A stretch of 64,000 nt of DNA from Myxococcales bacterium UBA1203 (GCA_002309695.1 DBXV01000017.1:160555-224554); one strand, 5' to 3'; counted from the first letter of the stretch, positions 1-8,848 are shown. Translations and numbers: made by a program. The notes: generated from the sequence alone by a model not told the origin.

Positions 1-637
1 AATGCTCGGTGCCATTGTGGGATGCCGCATATTCCCATTGCTCTTCGCTGGGCAGACCTCCGCCAATCCACAGGCAGTATTCCTCGGCGCCGTACATGTC
101 CACGCAATTCATTGGATGTTTTTTCCAGTTATCTCCGCGGCCATAATTGCAATAGCGCTCATCCCCAGACGAATCTGCGTCATAGACATCAAATTTATTC
201 TGCGAGCAGGCTTCAGCCGCCACACATTTTTCAAATTCTTCCACGGTCACAGGCGTTTTGCTCAGCTTGAAAGCCTCTAATGTTACAGTATCGCCCGCTG
301 CATGAATATACGTTGGATGGGTTAATTTGAATGACCCTGCGGGGATATTGATAAAGCCCTCTTCCTCGACCGGCCCGGCGTCCGGCTCATCAATGCCCGA
401 ATCTTCCTCAATTCCCGAATCTTCCTCGATAATCCCCGCATCAGAGATACCTGCGTCATTCTCAATGATATGGGCATCTTCTTCAGTTATTCCGGAATCT
501 TCGCCCGAAATCCCCGCGTCCGAAATAATACCTGCATCTGACTCCGGAACATCGACAGGCTTATCATTTCCGCCGCCGCAGCCAATGCCCGCCAACGCAA
601 ATAAGCTCACTAAAACGAAAACGCGCTGAATTTTCAT
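1..637 (-). CDS. SUMF1-fold lipoprotein with Asp-repeat stalk (partial)
   Basis: The gene starts at ATG 635-637 behind a GGAGA ribosome site and runs off the left edge, so about 212 residues of the N-terminal part are visible. A hydrophobic signal ends in GIGC followed by Gly-Gly-Gly, consistent with a lipoprotein although Gly at -3 is not ideal. About 60 residues of DAGI/DSGI repeats follow, and then the start of a SUMF1/FGE-like domain (IPAGSF, TPVTVEEFEKC, HPMNCVDMYGAEEYC, LPSEEQWEYAASHNG). It is a paralogue of the next gene. I infer an outer-membrane-anchored surface protein. The FGE fold is known both in enzymes and in ligand-binding proteins, and the active-site end of the domain lies outside the window. 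Confidence 0.85.
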   Translation of the reverse strand, partial: MKIQRVFVLVSLFALAGIGCGGGNDKPVDVPESDAGIISDAGISGEDSGITEEDAHIIENDAGISDAGIIEEDSGIEEDSGIDEPDAGPVEEEGFINIPAGSFKLTHPTYIHAAGDTVTLEAFKLSKTPVTVEEFEKCVAAEACSQNKFDVYDADSSGDERYCNYGRGDNWKKHPMNCVDMYGAEEYCLWIGGGLPSEEQWEYAASHNGTEH

Positions 638-1071
638 TGAACAGTCTCCGTGAAAAGAGCCGGGGAGAATTCCGACTGGGGGTGGATGACAACGGCCAAT
701 TACTGCAACCACTGGAATAGACTGCACAAAAAGCGGCGGAAGAGACAAAAGGAAAAAGGACTGTCAAGAGGAAAAAAAGACAATTATGCCGGCTTTGCAG
801 CAAAAATCTTGTCTGAACTCTTGATTTTGGCAGGAAAAGTCATCGTCATCAAAGATGTCGTCCCCGCACATTACGACGATTATGGCATTCTGACTGTCAG
901 TATTTATGATTTTCTTCTGGGAGAAGTGCTGATTAATTAAATAAAGTTTTTCATAAATTGGAATGTACCAACAAGCACCAATAAATAAACAGCCCTCCTC
1001 CAATACATTTATTTTACGCATCGAAGGAGGGCTGGTTTTATTTATATAATTAAATTTTTGTTCTTATTTTC
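638..1071. other. Intergenic region between two SUMF1 lipoprotein genes
   Basis: This 434-base stretch holds a terminator near 991-1033 for the gene to its right. Short ORFs exist on both strands, but none has a convincing ribosome site or recognisable protein. No RNA gene is seen. Confidence 0.6.
991..1033 (-). terminator. Rho-independent terminator
   Basis: On the minus strand AGCCCTCCTTC pairs with a GGAGGAGGGCT arm across an AT-rich loop and is followed by TTTATTTATT. It lies just past the stop of the 1072-2121 gene. Confidence 0.75.
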
Positions 1072-2121
1072 TTATTTCGCACAACGCACTCCAACGATGA
1101 AGTCCCCATACGCGGGATCTCTTTTGCGGCGATTCCCGACGTTCAGGATGAGATCATAGTCATTCCAGGCACCGCCCTTGAGGGTGTAGTCTGAGCTGTT
1201 TTTTTCATACAATGAACTCGTCCACTCCCAGACATTCCCGCTCATATCCACGAGGCCACGAGGGCTGTCCCCGGCCGGCGAATGCAGCGAAACGTCGCTT
1301 GTGCCATCCGCATCATTAGTATTCGACATCGGCGCCGCAGCATTGCCCTGACAAAACTTGTTTGTGCTGCTGTCCCAATACTGAGCAGTCACACAATGCT
1401 GCGGCGCATCATTTCCCCAGGGATACGTCGTCCGGAGATGCGCCGTGCCATTATGTGTTGACGCATATTCCCATTCCTCTTCCGTGGGTAATCTGCCGCC
1501 AATCCATTCGCAATATTCTTTTGCGCCATACCAGTCCACGCAATTCATCGGATGATTTTTCCAATTCTCGCCGCGATTATAATTGCAGTAACTGTTATGC
1601 GACACAGTATAATACGACGTAGAGGTACAGGCGTTAGCCGCAACACATTTCTCAAATTCGGCAACCGTGACAGGTGTTTTCTTCAGCGCAAATGCTTCCA
1701 ATGTCACGGTATCGCCCGAATTATATAACACTGTTTCGTGCCGCAATGTAAATGCCCCGGCGGGAATGGAAATAAATTCAATCTCTTCTTCCCCGGTTCC
1801 GGCGTCGTTTTCAATGTCACCTGCGTCATCAGCTATAATGCTTGCGTCGTTTTCTGTAATACTGGCATCACTGTCTTCAATGATGCCCGCGTCGTCTTCG
1901 CTAATGCTTGCATCTGTATTTTCTATAATACTTGCGTCATTTTCGCTGATGCCCGAATCAGTGATGACAATTCCCGCATCCATATCCGCCGGAACGTCGT
2001 CTTTTTTCTCACTGCCCCCGCAGGCAATAAACAGCATCGAGCCAATAAAAACAGGCAAAACACCTAAACAAATTTTACCTTGCCGCGTGATATTTTTACT
2101 ACCTAAAGTATTGTTCTGCAT
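1072..2121 (-). CDS. SUMF1-fold lipoprotein with Asp-repeat stalk
   Basis: This is a 349-residue protein. I chose ATG 2119-2121 because AGGAGA lies just upstream; the frame is open further, to 2223, but that part runs through a dispersed repeat. An n-region of about 20 residues precedes a hydrophobic segment ending FIAC-GG (lipobox). Residues 45-110 are D-A-G-I-x-E-N/D repeats. The rest is a full SUMF1/FGE-like domain (IPAGAF, KKTPVTVAEFEKC, HPMNCVDWYGAKEYCEWIGGRLP, DMSGNVWEWTSS, GVRCAK). The Cys pair that oxidises sulfatase Cys in true FGE is not present near the C-terminus, so a binding or structural role is more likely than formylglycine generation. It is paralogous to the genes at 1-637 and 41350-42570. 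Confidence 0.9.
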   Translation of the reverse strand: MQNNTLGSKNITRQGKICLGVLPVFIGSMLFIACGGSEKKDDVPADMDAGIVITDSGISENDASIIENTDASISEDDAGIIEDSDASITENDASIIADDAGDIENDAGTGEEEIEFISIPAGAFTLRHETVLYNSGDTVTLEAFALKKTPVTVAEFEKCVAANACTSTSYYTVSHNSYCNYNRGENWKNHPMNCVDWYGAKEYCEWIGGRLPTEEEWEYASTHNGTAHLRTTYPWGNDAPQHCVTAQYWDSSTNKFCQGNAAAPMSNTNDADGTSDVSLHSPAGDSPRGLVDMSGNVWEWTSSLYEKNSSDYTLKGGAWNDYDLILNVGNRRKRDPAYGDFIVGVRCAK

Positions 2122-2183
2122 TGCTTTATCTCCTGAAAAAAGCCGGAGAAATTCCGACGGGGCGGAAAACGGCGCCTCAAAAA

Positions 2184-2236
2184 CCCTCTCAGTCATCGCC
2201 TTCGGCGCTGACAGCTCCCCCAAAAGGGGGAGCCGG
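2184..2236 (+). repeat. Dispersed palindromic repeat, family A
   Basis: The core CAGTCATCGCCTTCGGCGCT is followed by GACAGCTCCCCC and a GGGGGAGC arm. Close copies lie at 39188-39235 (inverted), 42588-42634 and 57941-57991. The copy covers the upstream open part of the 1072-2121 reading frame. Confidence 0.75.
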
Positions 2237-2266
2237 GAAACTAAATAAAGTCAGCGAATAAATAAT

Positions 2267-2322
2267 CTTGCCTCCTCCTCTGGGGGAGGTGGCGCCGCCA
2301 ACGGCGCGGCGACGGAGAGGGC
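2267..2322 (+). repeat. Dispersed palindromic repeat, family B
   Basis: The pattern is CTTGCCTC, then CCTCTGGGGGAGGTGGC, a GC-rich inverted pair (GCCGCC/GGCGCGGC) and GGAGAGGG. Related copies occur at 38953-39001 (inverted), 42626-42658 and in part at 58245-58274. It directly follows the pepT stop and may also act as its terminator. Confidence 0.65.
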
Positions 2323-2329
2323 CAGTTTT

Positions 2330-3586
2330 TTACTTTTCCGCCCACAGTGCGGCCAGATTCAGCCCCGTCTCCACGGCCTTCATCATCCACGTCAGGCTGA
2401 CGAATTCCTGCTTGCCGTGGAAATTCACGCCGCCGGCGAAGATGTTGGGCGTGGGCAGGCCCTTGAACGAGAGCTGGGCGCCGTCGGTGCCGCCGCGAAT
2501 GGATGAGCGGACGGGCGTCATGCCGCTTTGCTCCACGGCGCGAATCGCCTTGGCCATGACCTCGGGGTGCTTGTCCAAAACCTGCTTCATGTTGCGGTAC
2601 TGGGCTTTGAACGAGAGCTCGACCTTCGCGCCGGGGAACTCAGATTCGACCTGAGACGCGGCCTTTTTCAGGTCTTCCTCGCGCTCGGCCAGCTCCTCGT
2701 CGGTAAATGCGCGGACGATGAAGCGGACGGTCGTTACATCGACGGCGCCGCCGATGGAAACGGCGTGGAGGAAGCTCTCCTTGCCTTCGGTCGTCTCGGG
2801 CAGGTGGTCTTTGGGCAGCAGCTCCATCAGGCGAGCGGCGGCGCGGATGGCGCTGACCATGGAGCCCTTGGCAGTGCCGGGATGGCAGTCGAAGCCCTTG
2901 ACAGTGGCGGTGGCGGCGTCGGCGCAGAACGTCTCGTCCTCGATTTCGCCCAAGAGCGAGCCATCGAACGTGTAGGCCGCGTCCGCGCCGAACTTCGCCA
3001 CGTCAAAGAAGCGCGTGCCCGCGCCGATTTCCTCGTCGGGCGTGAAGCCGATGCGGATTTTCCCGTGTTTCACCTCGGGATGGCGGCGGAGGTAGTCGGC
3101 CACGGTCATAATGATGGCTACGCCGGACTTGTCGTCCGCGCCCAGGAGCGTCGTGCCGTCGGCGGTGATGACCTTCTGACCAATGACGCGCTTCAGCTCC
3201 GGCTGCTCGCCGGAAATCACCACGGACGGGTCTCCGGGCAGCACGATGTCGCCGCCCTTGTAGTCGTGGATGATGGGCTTCACGTCCTTGCCGCTCGTGC
3301 CGGGATAGGTATCCACGTGGGCCAGCATGCCGATCACGGGCGCGCTCACGCCGTCGGGCAGGTTCGCGGGGATGGAGGCGAACAGATAGCCGTGCTCGTC
3401 CAGAGAAATCTCCGAAAGTCCCATGGCCCTCATCTCGCCTTCGAGAAGGCGCAGCAGGTTCCACTGCTCTTTCGTCGAAGGGAAGGTCTCGCTCTCCTCG
3501 CTGGAAGAGGTGTGGACGCGGACGTAGCGGAGGAAGCGCTCCAGAAGGCGGCTTTCAAGGGCGCTGTCGAGGTGGAGTTCAGTCAT
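2330..3586 (-). CDS. pepT: Peptidase T (tripeptide aminopeptidase, M20)
   Basis: This 418-residue protein has the normal length for PepT, a cytoplasmic two-zinc enzyme that removes the N-terminal residue of tripeptides. The M20 signatures are in order: AHVDTYPGTSG (metal His90 and Asp92), GADDKSGVA, GFTPDEEIGAG (catalytic and metal Glu), the dimer-domain motif HPGTAKGSMV, and a C-terminal RGGTDGAQLSFKGLPTPN followed by a late metal His in GVNFHGKQEF. Its ATG overlaps the symporter stop by four bases (ATGA), so the two are probably translationally coupled. The symporter may supply peptides or amino acids, but that is inference. Confidence 0.95.
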   Translation of the reverse strand: MTELHLDSALESRLLERFLRYVRVHTSSSEESETFPSTKEQWNLLRLLEGEMRAMGLSEISLDEHGYLFASIPANLPDGVSAPVIGMLAHVDTYPGTSGKDVKPIIHDYKGGDIVLPGDPSVVISGEQPELKRVIGQKVITADGTTLLGADDKSGVAIIMTVADYLRRHPEVKHGKIRIGFTPDEEIGAGTRFFDVAKFGADAAYTFDGSLLGEIEDETFCADAATATVKGFDCHPGTAKGSMVSAIRAAARLMELLPKDHLPETTEGKESFLHAVSIGGAVDVTTVRFIVRAFTDEELAEREEDLKKAASQVESEFPGAKVELSFKAQYRNMKQVLDKHPEVMAKAIRAVEQSGMTPVRSSIRGGTDGAQLSFKGLPTPNIFAGGVNFHGKQEFVSLTWMMKAVETGLNLAALWAEK

Positions 3587-5079
3587 GTTTTGTCTCCTGT
3601 GTTGGTGGGGGTGAACTGCGGTGAAGAATCAGAATCTGTGCTCGTTGGCGCGGGACGGATTCGGGCGAAAAGTCTGTCGCACAGCCAGACGAGGAGGCCT
3701 GCGGCGAGTCCTGCGAAGATGGGCTCGATGCCGAGGAGCTGTTTTTTGAAGGCGTTGAGCGCAATGAGCCAGATGAGCGTCACGGCAAAGGCGAGGCACA
3801 TGTGAACCACGGCGCCCCGGTGCGTCATCCTCAGGCGCGGAATGAAGGCGCCCAGGACGGGCAGAAGGAGCGAAGTCGTCGAGAGCGACCCCAGACCGTG
3901 CCAGAGCGTCACCACCGACTTGGAGAGCCAGGCGAGGGCAAAGGCGGCGATGGCAGAGATGATGAGCCCCAGTTTGGTGGCCTGAGGAATTTTGCCCTCG
4001 AAGCGCTTTGTCCTGCCCAGGAGGTCGCGGCCCAGCGTGGACGCGCTGACGAAGAGGCAGCCGTCGAGCGAGGAGACGACCGTTGCGGCCATGGAGATGA
4101 AGAAGATGCCGCAGAGGCCGGCGGGCAGGCAGCGCAGCGCCAGCAGCGGGTAGGCCTCGGCGGCGCGCGAGGCGGGGAGGTCCGTGAGAATTGCCCGCGC
4201 GTAGAGGCCCGTGAAGGTCGTCATGAAGTCGAAGAACGCCCAGCAGAGGATGGACAGGAAGAGGCCTGTGCGGGCGACTGCGGGCGTCCTGGCGGCGAAG
4301 CAGCGCTGGTAAAACAGTGGCTCCACGAGGGCGGAGAGGGCGATGAAGTACCAGACGATGATGGCCTGTGCCCCCCGTCCTCCGGTCCAGGTCCAGTGGC
4401 TGGGCGGCGTGTGTGCCGTCAGAAAGCTGAGTCCGCCGTTTTGATGAAACAGCACGGGCAGAAACAGCATGAAGCCCAGGAACATGAGGACGAACTGCAG
4501 CGCGTTGGAGCGGACCACGGATTTGAAGCCCGCCCGCCAGATGGTCAGGACCGCAAAGCCGATGGAAAGCAGCATGGCCGCCAGGAGGGGAATGCCCAGA
4601 ACGACGTGGAGCAGAACGGAGAGAGCCACCAGATAGGCGGCGGGGACCGAGGTGCAGAACACGATGGCGGAGGCCAGGATGCCGGGCCCTCTGCCATAGG
4701 CGCCGCGGATTTGTTCGGGCAGCGTCAGCGCTTCGCTCTTTCGGGCGCGGTCGGCGAGGAAGAGGGCGAAGACGGCCGCCGCCAGATAGTAGGGCACGCC
4801 GAAGACGAGCCAGTTGGAGAGCCCGTATTTGAAGCTGTATTCGCCGACGCCCAGGATGCCGCCGTACCAGCTGGCCACCATCGAGGCGACAAAGGCCGGA
4901 AGCGTCAGCCGGCGGGAGGCGAGGAGGTAATCCGCGCCGCTTTGAATCGCTTCACCGGCAGCGGCAGGTGCGGTTGATTCCTCATTCGCCTCCGTCCTGC
5001 GCCCGCGCCGGCTGGCCCAGACGAACGTCAGGACGAAGTAGGACAGCATCAGGACCGCGTCGATGGCGTGAACGGACAT
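3583..5079 (-). CDS. Sodium:solute symporter (SSS family)
   Basis: This is a 498-residue integral membrane protein with about 13 hydrophobic segments. It has the SSS fold signature near the N-terminus: a substrate-pathway helix with ASMVASWYGGILGVGEYSFKYG, and later a SLDGCLFVSASTLGRDLL segment matching the TM8 sodium-site region (SS.D..l...st). The substrate cannot be named. The start ATG 5077-5079 has no clear ribosome site but lies 27 bases after the upstream Fic-like gene, so expression is probably through the operon. The stop overlaps the pepT start. Confidence 0.85.
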   Translation of the reverse strand: MSVHAIDAVLMLSYFVLTFVWASRRGRRTEANEESTAPAAAGEAIQSGADYLLASRRLTLPAFVASMVASWYGGILGVGEYSFKYGLSNWLVFGVPYYLAAAVFALFLADRARKSEALTLPEQIRGAYGRGPGILASAIVFCTSVPAAYLVALSVLLHVVLGIPLLAAMLLSIGFAVLTIWRAGFKSVVRSNALQFVLMFLGFMLFLPVLFHQNGGLSFLTAHTPPSHWTWTGGRGAQAIIVWYFIALSALVEPLFYQRCFAARTPAVARTGLFLSILCWAFFDFMTTFTGLYARAILTDLPASRAAEAYPLLALRCLPAGLCGIFFISMAATVVSSLDGCLFVSASTLGRDLLGRTKRFEGKIPQATKLGLIISAIAAFALAWLSKSVVTLWHGLGSLSTTSLLLPVLGAFIPRLRMTHRGAVVHMCLAFAVTLIWLIALNAFKKQLLGIEPIFAGLAAGLLVWLCDRLFARIRPAPTSTDSDSSPQFTPTNTGDKT

Positions 5080-5106
5080 GGGGAAGATGCCGGGAACGCG
5101 GCCGTC

Positions 5107-5874
5107 TTATCTGTATCGGTAGTTCGACTGGGGCACGGGCCGGGAGCTGCGGAAATACTGGATTTCATTGTCCAGTGAATTGGTCATGGCATCGACCATG
5201 AGCATCCGCAGGTATTCCTCTGAAATCCGCAGCGCGTCGTAATAGCGCTGGCGGTCGGTGGCGTGAATGATGACGGTCCGATAGCCCCGCGTCTTCAAAA
5301 GGTAATTGGACAGCAGCCGGACCAGCTTTCCCGTGCGTTCGGCGTAGGGGAAAATCCGCATCAGCTCCCAGTGAAGGTGGCAGGCCTGATCGATGGGGTG
5401 GAGTTCCCTGAAGTCCGCGCCGTCCAGCTCGTCAAAAAAGGCGGTCATCTTCTCGGGAATGTCCTCCGGGCGGGCAATTTCGTGCAGGTAGCTCCTGTGA
5501 TTGAGCTGGGGCTCCTTGCGGTAGCCCTGCGACTCGGGCGCGGGATTGAGCAGGGTGTTCAGATGCCCCGCCATTTCCAGACTCAGCCGGGCCTCCGGAT
5601 TGGCAATGCACGAGCGGATGAAATCGATGCCCTGCTTGAGCGTGCGAATCTCCTGATAGACGGGGACCAGCGACGAATCCGTGGCCTCATCCATGGTGCT
5701 CAGGGCAGCTACAAGCTCGGGACCTGTCACCACGATGCCTTCAATGGCATTCTCGTGGTAAATGTAGGACATCTCGAATTTGCTGGCGAAGTCCTGAACC
5801 TGGCCCCGGTTGCTGTCCATCCAACCCCGAAGCTCATCCAACCTGTCATCAATTTTCTGATAGCGGCTCTTCAT
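5107..5874 (-). CDS. Degenerate Fic-family protein
   Basis: The 255-residue product is read from ATG 5872-5874, which has GGGAG about 12 bases upstream. The frame is open to a TTG at 5976, but that start has no ribosome site. Fic proteins usually transfer AMP to hydroxyl side chains using HPFxxGNGR. Here the aligned stretch is RIFPYAERTGKLVRLL: the catalytic His is Phe, Asn is Thr and the last Arg is Lys, so transferase activity is unlikely. An N-terminal ENAIEG segment matches the inhibitory-helix motif (S/T)xxxE(G/N) with the first Ser replaced by Glu. The gene sits between an AAA ATPase and a symporter in one operon, which suggests a regulatory or adaptor role. This is inference. Confidence 0.75.
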   Translation of the reverse strand: MKSRYQKIDDRLDELRGWMDSNRGQVQDFASKFEMSYIYHENAIEGIVVTGPELVAALSTMDEATDSSLVPVYQEIRTLKQGIDFIRSCIANPEARLSLEMAGHLNTLLNPAPESQGYRKEPQLNHRSYLHEIARPEDIPEKMTAFFDELDGADFRELHPIDQACHLHWELMRIFPYAERTGKLVRLLSNYLLKTRGYRTVIIHATDRQRYYDALRISEEYLRMLMVDAMTNSLDNEIQYFRSSRPVPQSNYRYR

Positions 5875-6099
5875 GTCGTTGAAAAACTCCCTGCGGCGCT
5901 TGTCGGCAGAGGCGTCCGCCAAATGCCGAAGATTTCTGAAGAAATCGGGCCTCCGGCGAAGCGGCCATTGCGTCAAAAAACGCCGCCCGCCGCTCCGATG
6001 ATGACGAAGCGGCGGGCCAGTTCAGTTCCGGGTGTCTCCGGTTTCTTCCTCGGCCGGAAGCCGGTGCCGGAAACAAAGCGGAATCGGAAAACGTATTCG

Positions 6100-7422
6100 T
6101 CACAAATCGACGAAGAAGACTTTGCAGGCCTGATCAATCAGGTCGCGGCTGAGGGCGGGGGCAAACTGCCGATAGCGGGCGGTGTCTTTGATGAGGCTGA
6201 CGATGTCTCGCGGGTGGCAGGCGCGCAGCGACACGCCGCGGGGCTTGTAGAAGCGCTCAAACAGGTAGGTGACGGCCTGGTCCACGTAGGGAATGCCCGA
6301 GGCCTCACACACGCGCCGGAAGATGAAGCGGTATTGCTCCTCGGTGGGGTTGCCGACCTCGATTTTGTATTTGATTCGCCGCAGGAACGCCTCGTCCACC
6401 AGCTCCTTGGGGTCCAGGTTGGTGGAGAAAACCACCAGCTGATCGAAGGGAATCTCGAACTTCTTGCCGGTGTGCAGCGTCAGGTAGTCCACGCGCTTTT
6501 CCAGAGGGACAATCCAGCGGTTCAGGAGATCGGTGGGGTGGACCTTCTGACGGCCGAAGTCGTCGATGAGCAGCATGCCGCCGTTGGCTTTGATCTGGAA
6601 CGGCGCTTCGTAGAAGCGGGCCGTGGGCGAATAGACGAGGTCGAGCGTCTCCAGCGTCAGCTCACCGCCGACGATGACCGCCGGCCTGTGGCAGAGCTGC
6701 CACCGCATATCGATGTCCAGACTGCGGCGCTTCCCGTTCGGCCCCGGCGCGGTCAGATGCTCCAGCGGAATCGCCGAGTGGTTCAGCGAGTCGTAAACTT
6801 TGATGATCTGGCTGTCGATTTCGATGCAGTGGGGAATGTAGGTCTCGCCGCCCAGCATGGCCGAGATGGCTTCCGCCAGGGAGGTCTTGCCGTTGCCCGG
6901 GGGGCCGTAGAGGAACAGCGACCTGGAGGAGTTCACGGCGGGGCCCAGCTTGTCCACGATGCTCTCGTCGATGACCAGGTGGGAGAGGGCGTTGGCGAGG
7001 TCGTTGTGATCGACCACCGGGTTTTCGGCCGCCTGGCTCGTGATGAGCGACGCGTACTGCTCAATGGGAACCGGCGCGGGACCGATATAGGTGGAGCGGT
7101 CCAGCGCTTCCTTGGCGTAGCCGCGGCCCTTTTCGGTGAGGACGAAATCGACGGTGGCGCGGCCGTAGCCCTTGCCTCCGCGCAGATCGACCAGCTTCTC
7201 GTCGGCCAGATAGTCGATGACGTGTTCCACCACGCCCGTCCACGAGAGCCGCATCTCCGCCGCGATTTCCACGCCGGACGCCGTTCCCCGGTAATAGAGG
7301 AACTTCATGGCAATGTCGCTCAGCAGGGCGATGCGTAAGCCCGTCTCCTCCAGCGTTTTTGGCTCGGGCGGGGCGATGTCGAGAATGTGGGGATTCTCCA
7401 AATGAATGCCATGCGATTGCAC
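6100..7422 (-). CDS. AAA ATPase with N-terminal winged-helix-like region
   Basis: The 440-residue product starts at GTG 7420-7422, with a strong GGAGG seven bases upstream. Residues 20-130 look like a helical, winged-helix-type region. The ATPase core has Walker A GPPGNGKT (near residue 190), Walker B MLLIDDFG and a sensor-1 Asn in VVFSTNLDP, then an arginine-finger-like LRRIKYKI. It is the first gene of the operon with Fic, SSS symporter and pepT. A partner or substrate is not evident. Its stop overlaps a GTG of a short out-of-frame ORF (5849-6103), which I do not call a gene. Confidence 0.85.
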   Translation of the reverse strand: MQSHGIHLENPHILDIAPPEPKTLEETGLRIALLSDIAMKFLYYRGTASGVEIAAEMRLSWTGVVEHVIDYLADEKLVDLRGGKGYGRATVDFVLTEKGRGYAKEALDRSTYIGPAPVPIEQYASLITSQAAENPVVDHNDLANALSHLVIDESIVDKLGPAVNSSRSLFLYGPPGNGKTSLAEAISAMLGGETYIPHCIEIDSQIIKVYDSLNHSAIPLEHLTAPGPNGKRRSLDIDMRWQLCHRPAVIVGGELTLETLDLVYSPTARFYEAPFQIKANGGMLLIDDFGRQKVHPTDLLNRWIVPLEKRVDYLTLHTGKKFEIPFDQLVVFSTNLDPKELVDEAFLRRIKYKIEVGNPTEEQYRFIFRRVCEASGIPYVDQAVTYLFERFYKPRGVSLRACHPRDIVSLIKDTARYRQFAPALSRDLIDQACKVFFVDL

Positions 7423-7746
7423 CGGGGTCCTCCTGTGGCGTCCAGATGGCGGGCGCGGGAATTGGGGAAGGGTTGGTCAAAAACAAAACAAAATCCGCAG
7501 CCGCGCACCGGAAAAGCCGATGACAGGGGATGCCTCAGGCAATCCCTGCCGTTTTTGCGCTCCGCCGAAAGCCGCGGTTACCCAGTGGGGTATCGGACGT
7601 GGGGTCCGGACGGGAGAGAATGAATACGCCAAAACGGACACATGAGGCGGGCGCCTCTGCCCCATCCCGACCGGCAAAGTCAAGGGCAGGGGAAGGGCGG
7701 CTCAGCTGCGCTGACGGGGCCTCGCCGCACCGTGATGAAGCGAAAT
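7423..7746. other. Intergenic region upstream of the AAA ATPase operon
   Basis: This 324-base region contains the GTG ribosome site at its left end. A hairpin near 7525-7555 (CAGGGGAT with ATCCCTG) is followed by T5 on the plus strand, but no plus-strand gene precedes it. No convincing coding sequence is seen, and promoter elements are not obvious. Confidence 0.5.
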
Positions 7747-8688
7747 TCACTGCCAGCCGCCCCGGCGCTCCCGGGAATGGACGTTTTCCTTTCTGCCGCC
7801 GTCCCTGCCGTCCATGTTCGAGTCGCTGCCCGGGGCCAGCCGGAGGTGATTTTCGCTGTCCGCCGGCGCGTCGTCCTCCGCATCCTTTTCATCCAGGTCC
7901 CAGATTTCTTCGGCCGAGCTGTCCATAAGCGGCGCCGCGCTGGCCGGATGGTCTTTGTCGGGGACAAACGAGGGCGAGTCCCAGTCCACCGATGTCGCCA
8001 GCCCCCGTTCGGCCCACGAATCGGACTCCCGGGATAAAATTTTGCCGAGCGTCTGGAAGAATCGGAGCGAGGCACGGACGAAAGACGCCATCTCTTCTTT
8101 GCTGCTGAGGGGGCGGCCGGCAATCGAGAAGACGATTTCGCTGCTGTTGCAGACAATCTCGAAGGAGCCGAGGGCGCTGAGCTCGCTGAATGACTGCCGG
8201 ACCAGGTCATCGTCGAGAAGCTCGTCGCGGATGAGGTTGTCAGCGGGCGTGAAGGTCAGATTGCTGAGGATTTTGCCGATTTCCAGGGCTCCGCTGTGAA
8301 AGGGCGGCTGCGCATGTCTGATCTGGAATTCGTAGCAGCTGGCGCCGGGATGCCTGATGACCAGCGCCGGGTCCTTACGGAACTCGACTTCGTCGTCATA
8401 CTGGCTGCCGATATGGATGCCCATGCTTCTGTGGTTGAAATCGCTGTCGGAGCCGTACCTGCGGCTGGTGACGCGGACTTTTCTCCGCTCGCTCCAGACA
8501 CCCAGCGACATGCGGAAGCCGTGACAGTGAAAAGCGACGCATTCGCCGTCGGGCTTGGCGTCGGAAAAGAGCTCCCGGGCAACCTCCTCCTTGTATTTGT
8601 CCTGCGCATCGCTGCGGAAGGCGGCCACGAGGAGCAAGATGACGGCAACACCTACGATTGTGGCGATGAGGTAGATCATGGCGGACAT
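7747..8688 (-). CDS. Hypothetical single-pass membrane protein
   Basis: The 313-residue product is read from ATG 8686-8688, with GGAGG about 12 bases upstream. Residues 4-25 form one hydrophobic helix (IYLIATIVGVAVILLLVAAF), and the rest is soluble and predicted to face the cytoplasm by charge. The middle of about 200 residues looks folded. The C-terminal 70 residues are acidic and low in complexity (EEIWDLDEKDAEDDAPADS), then Arg/Gly-rich. I do not recognise a family. It is monocistronic between two minus-strand operons. Confidence 0.7.
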   Translation of the reverse strand: MSAMIYLIATIVGVAVILLLVAAFRSDAQDKYKEEVARELFSDAKPDGECVAFHCHGFRMSLGVWSERRKVRVTSRRYGSDSDFNHRSMGIHIGSQYDDEVEFRKDPALVIRHPGASCYEFQIRHAQPPFHSGALEIGKILSNLTFTPADNLIRDELLDDDLVRQSFSELSALGSFEIVCNSSEIVFSIAGRPLSSKEEMASFVRASLRFFQTLGKILSRESDSWAERGLATSVDWDSPSFVPDKDHPASAAPLMDSSAEEIWDLDEKDAEDDAPADSENHLRLAPGSDSNMDGRDGGRKENVHSRERRGGWQ

Positions 8689-8774
8689 GGGGAAATGAGG
8701 CCTCCGGAGCTTGGTTGGGTGCGGATGGCAGCCGTCAGCCGACAGCTGATTCAAAAGGGAGAGACACCTTCATG

Positions 8775-8816
8775 GAAAAACCGCCGCCCTGCTGAATCTG
8801 TCGAGGGCGGCGGCTG
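8775..8816 (-). terminator. Rho-independent terminator
   Basis: On the minus strand GCCGCCGCCCT and AGGGCGGCGG form a long GC stem followed by TTTTT. It lies just past the stop of the GH13/CBM20 gene and probably ends the alpha-glucan operon. Confidence 0.85.
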
Positions 8817-8848
8817 TGAGGCGCGAAAGGCACGCGCGGCGCGCCATT

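Noticed and set aside
764..1021. Small minus-strand protein
   Set aside because: The frame starts inside a terminator hairpin and has no ribosome site.
1072..2121. True formylglycine-generating enzyme
   Set aside because: Fold motifs match, but the C-terminal Cys pair is missing and no sulfatase is nearby.
5263..7338. Plus-strand 691-residue open frame
   Set aside because: It covers parts of two clear minus-strand genes, so it is a shadow.
7525..7555. Plus-strand terminator
   Set aside because: Hairpin followed by T5, but no plus-strand gene precedes it, so it is not called.
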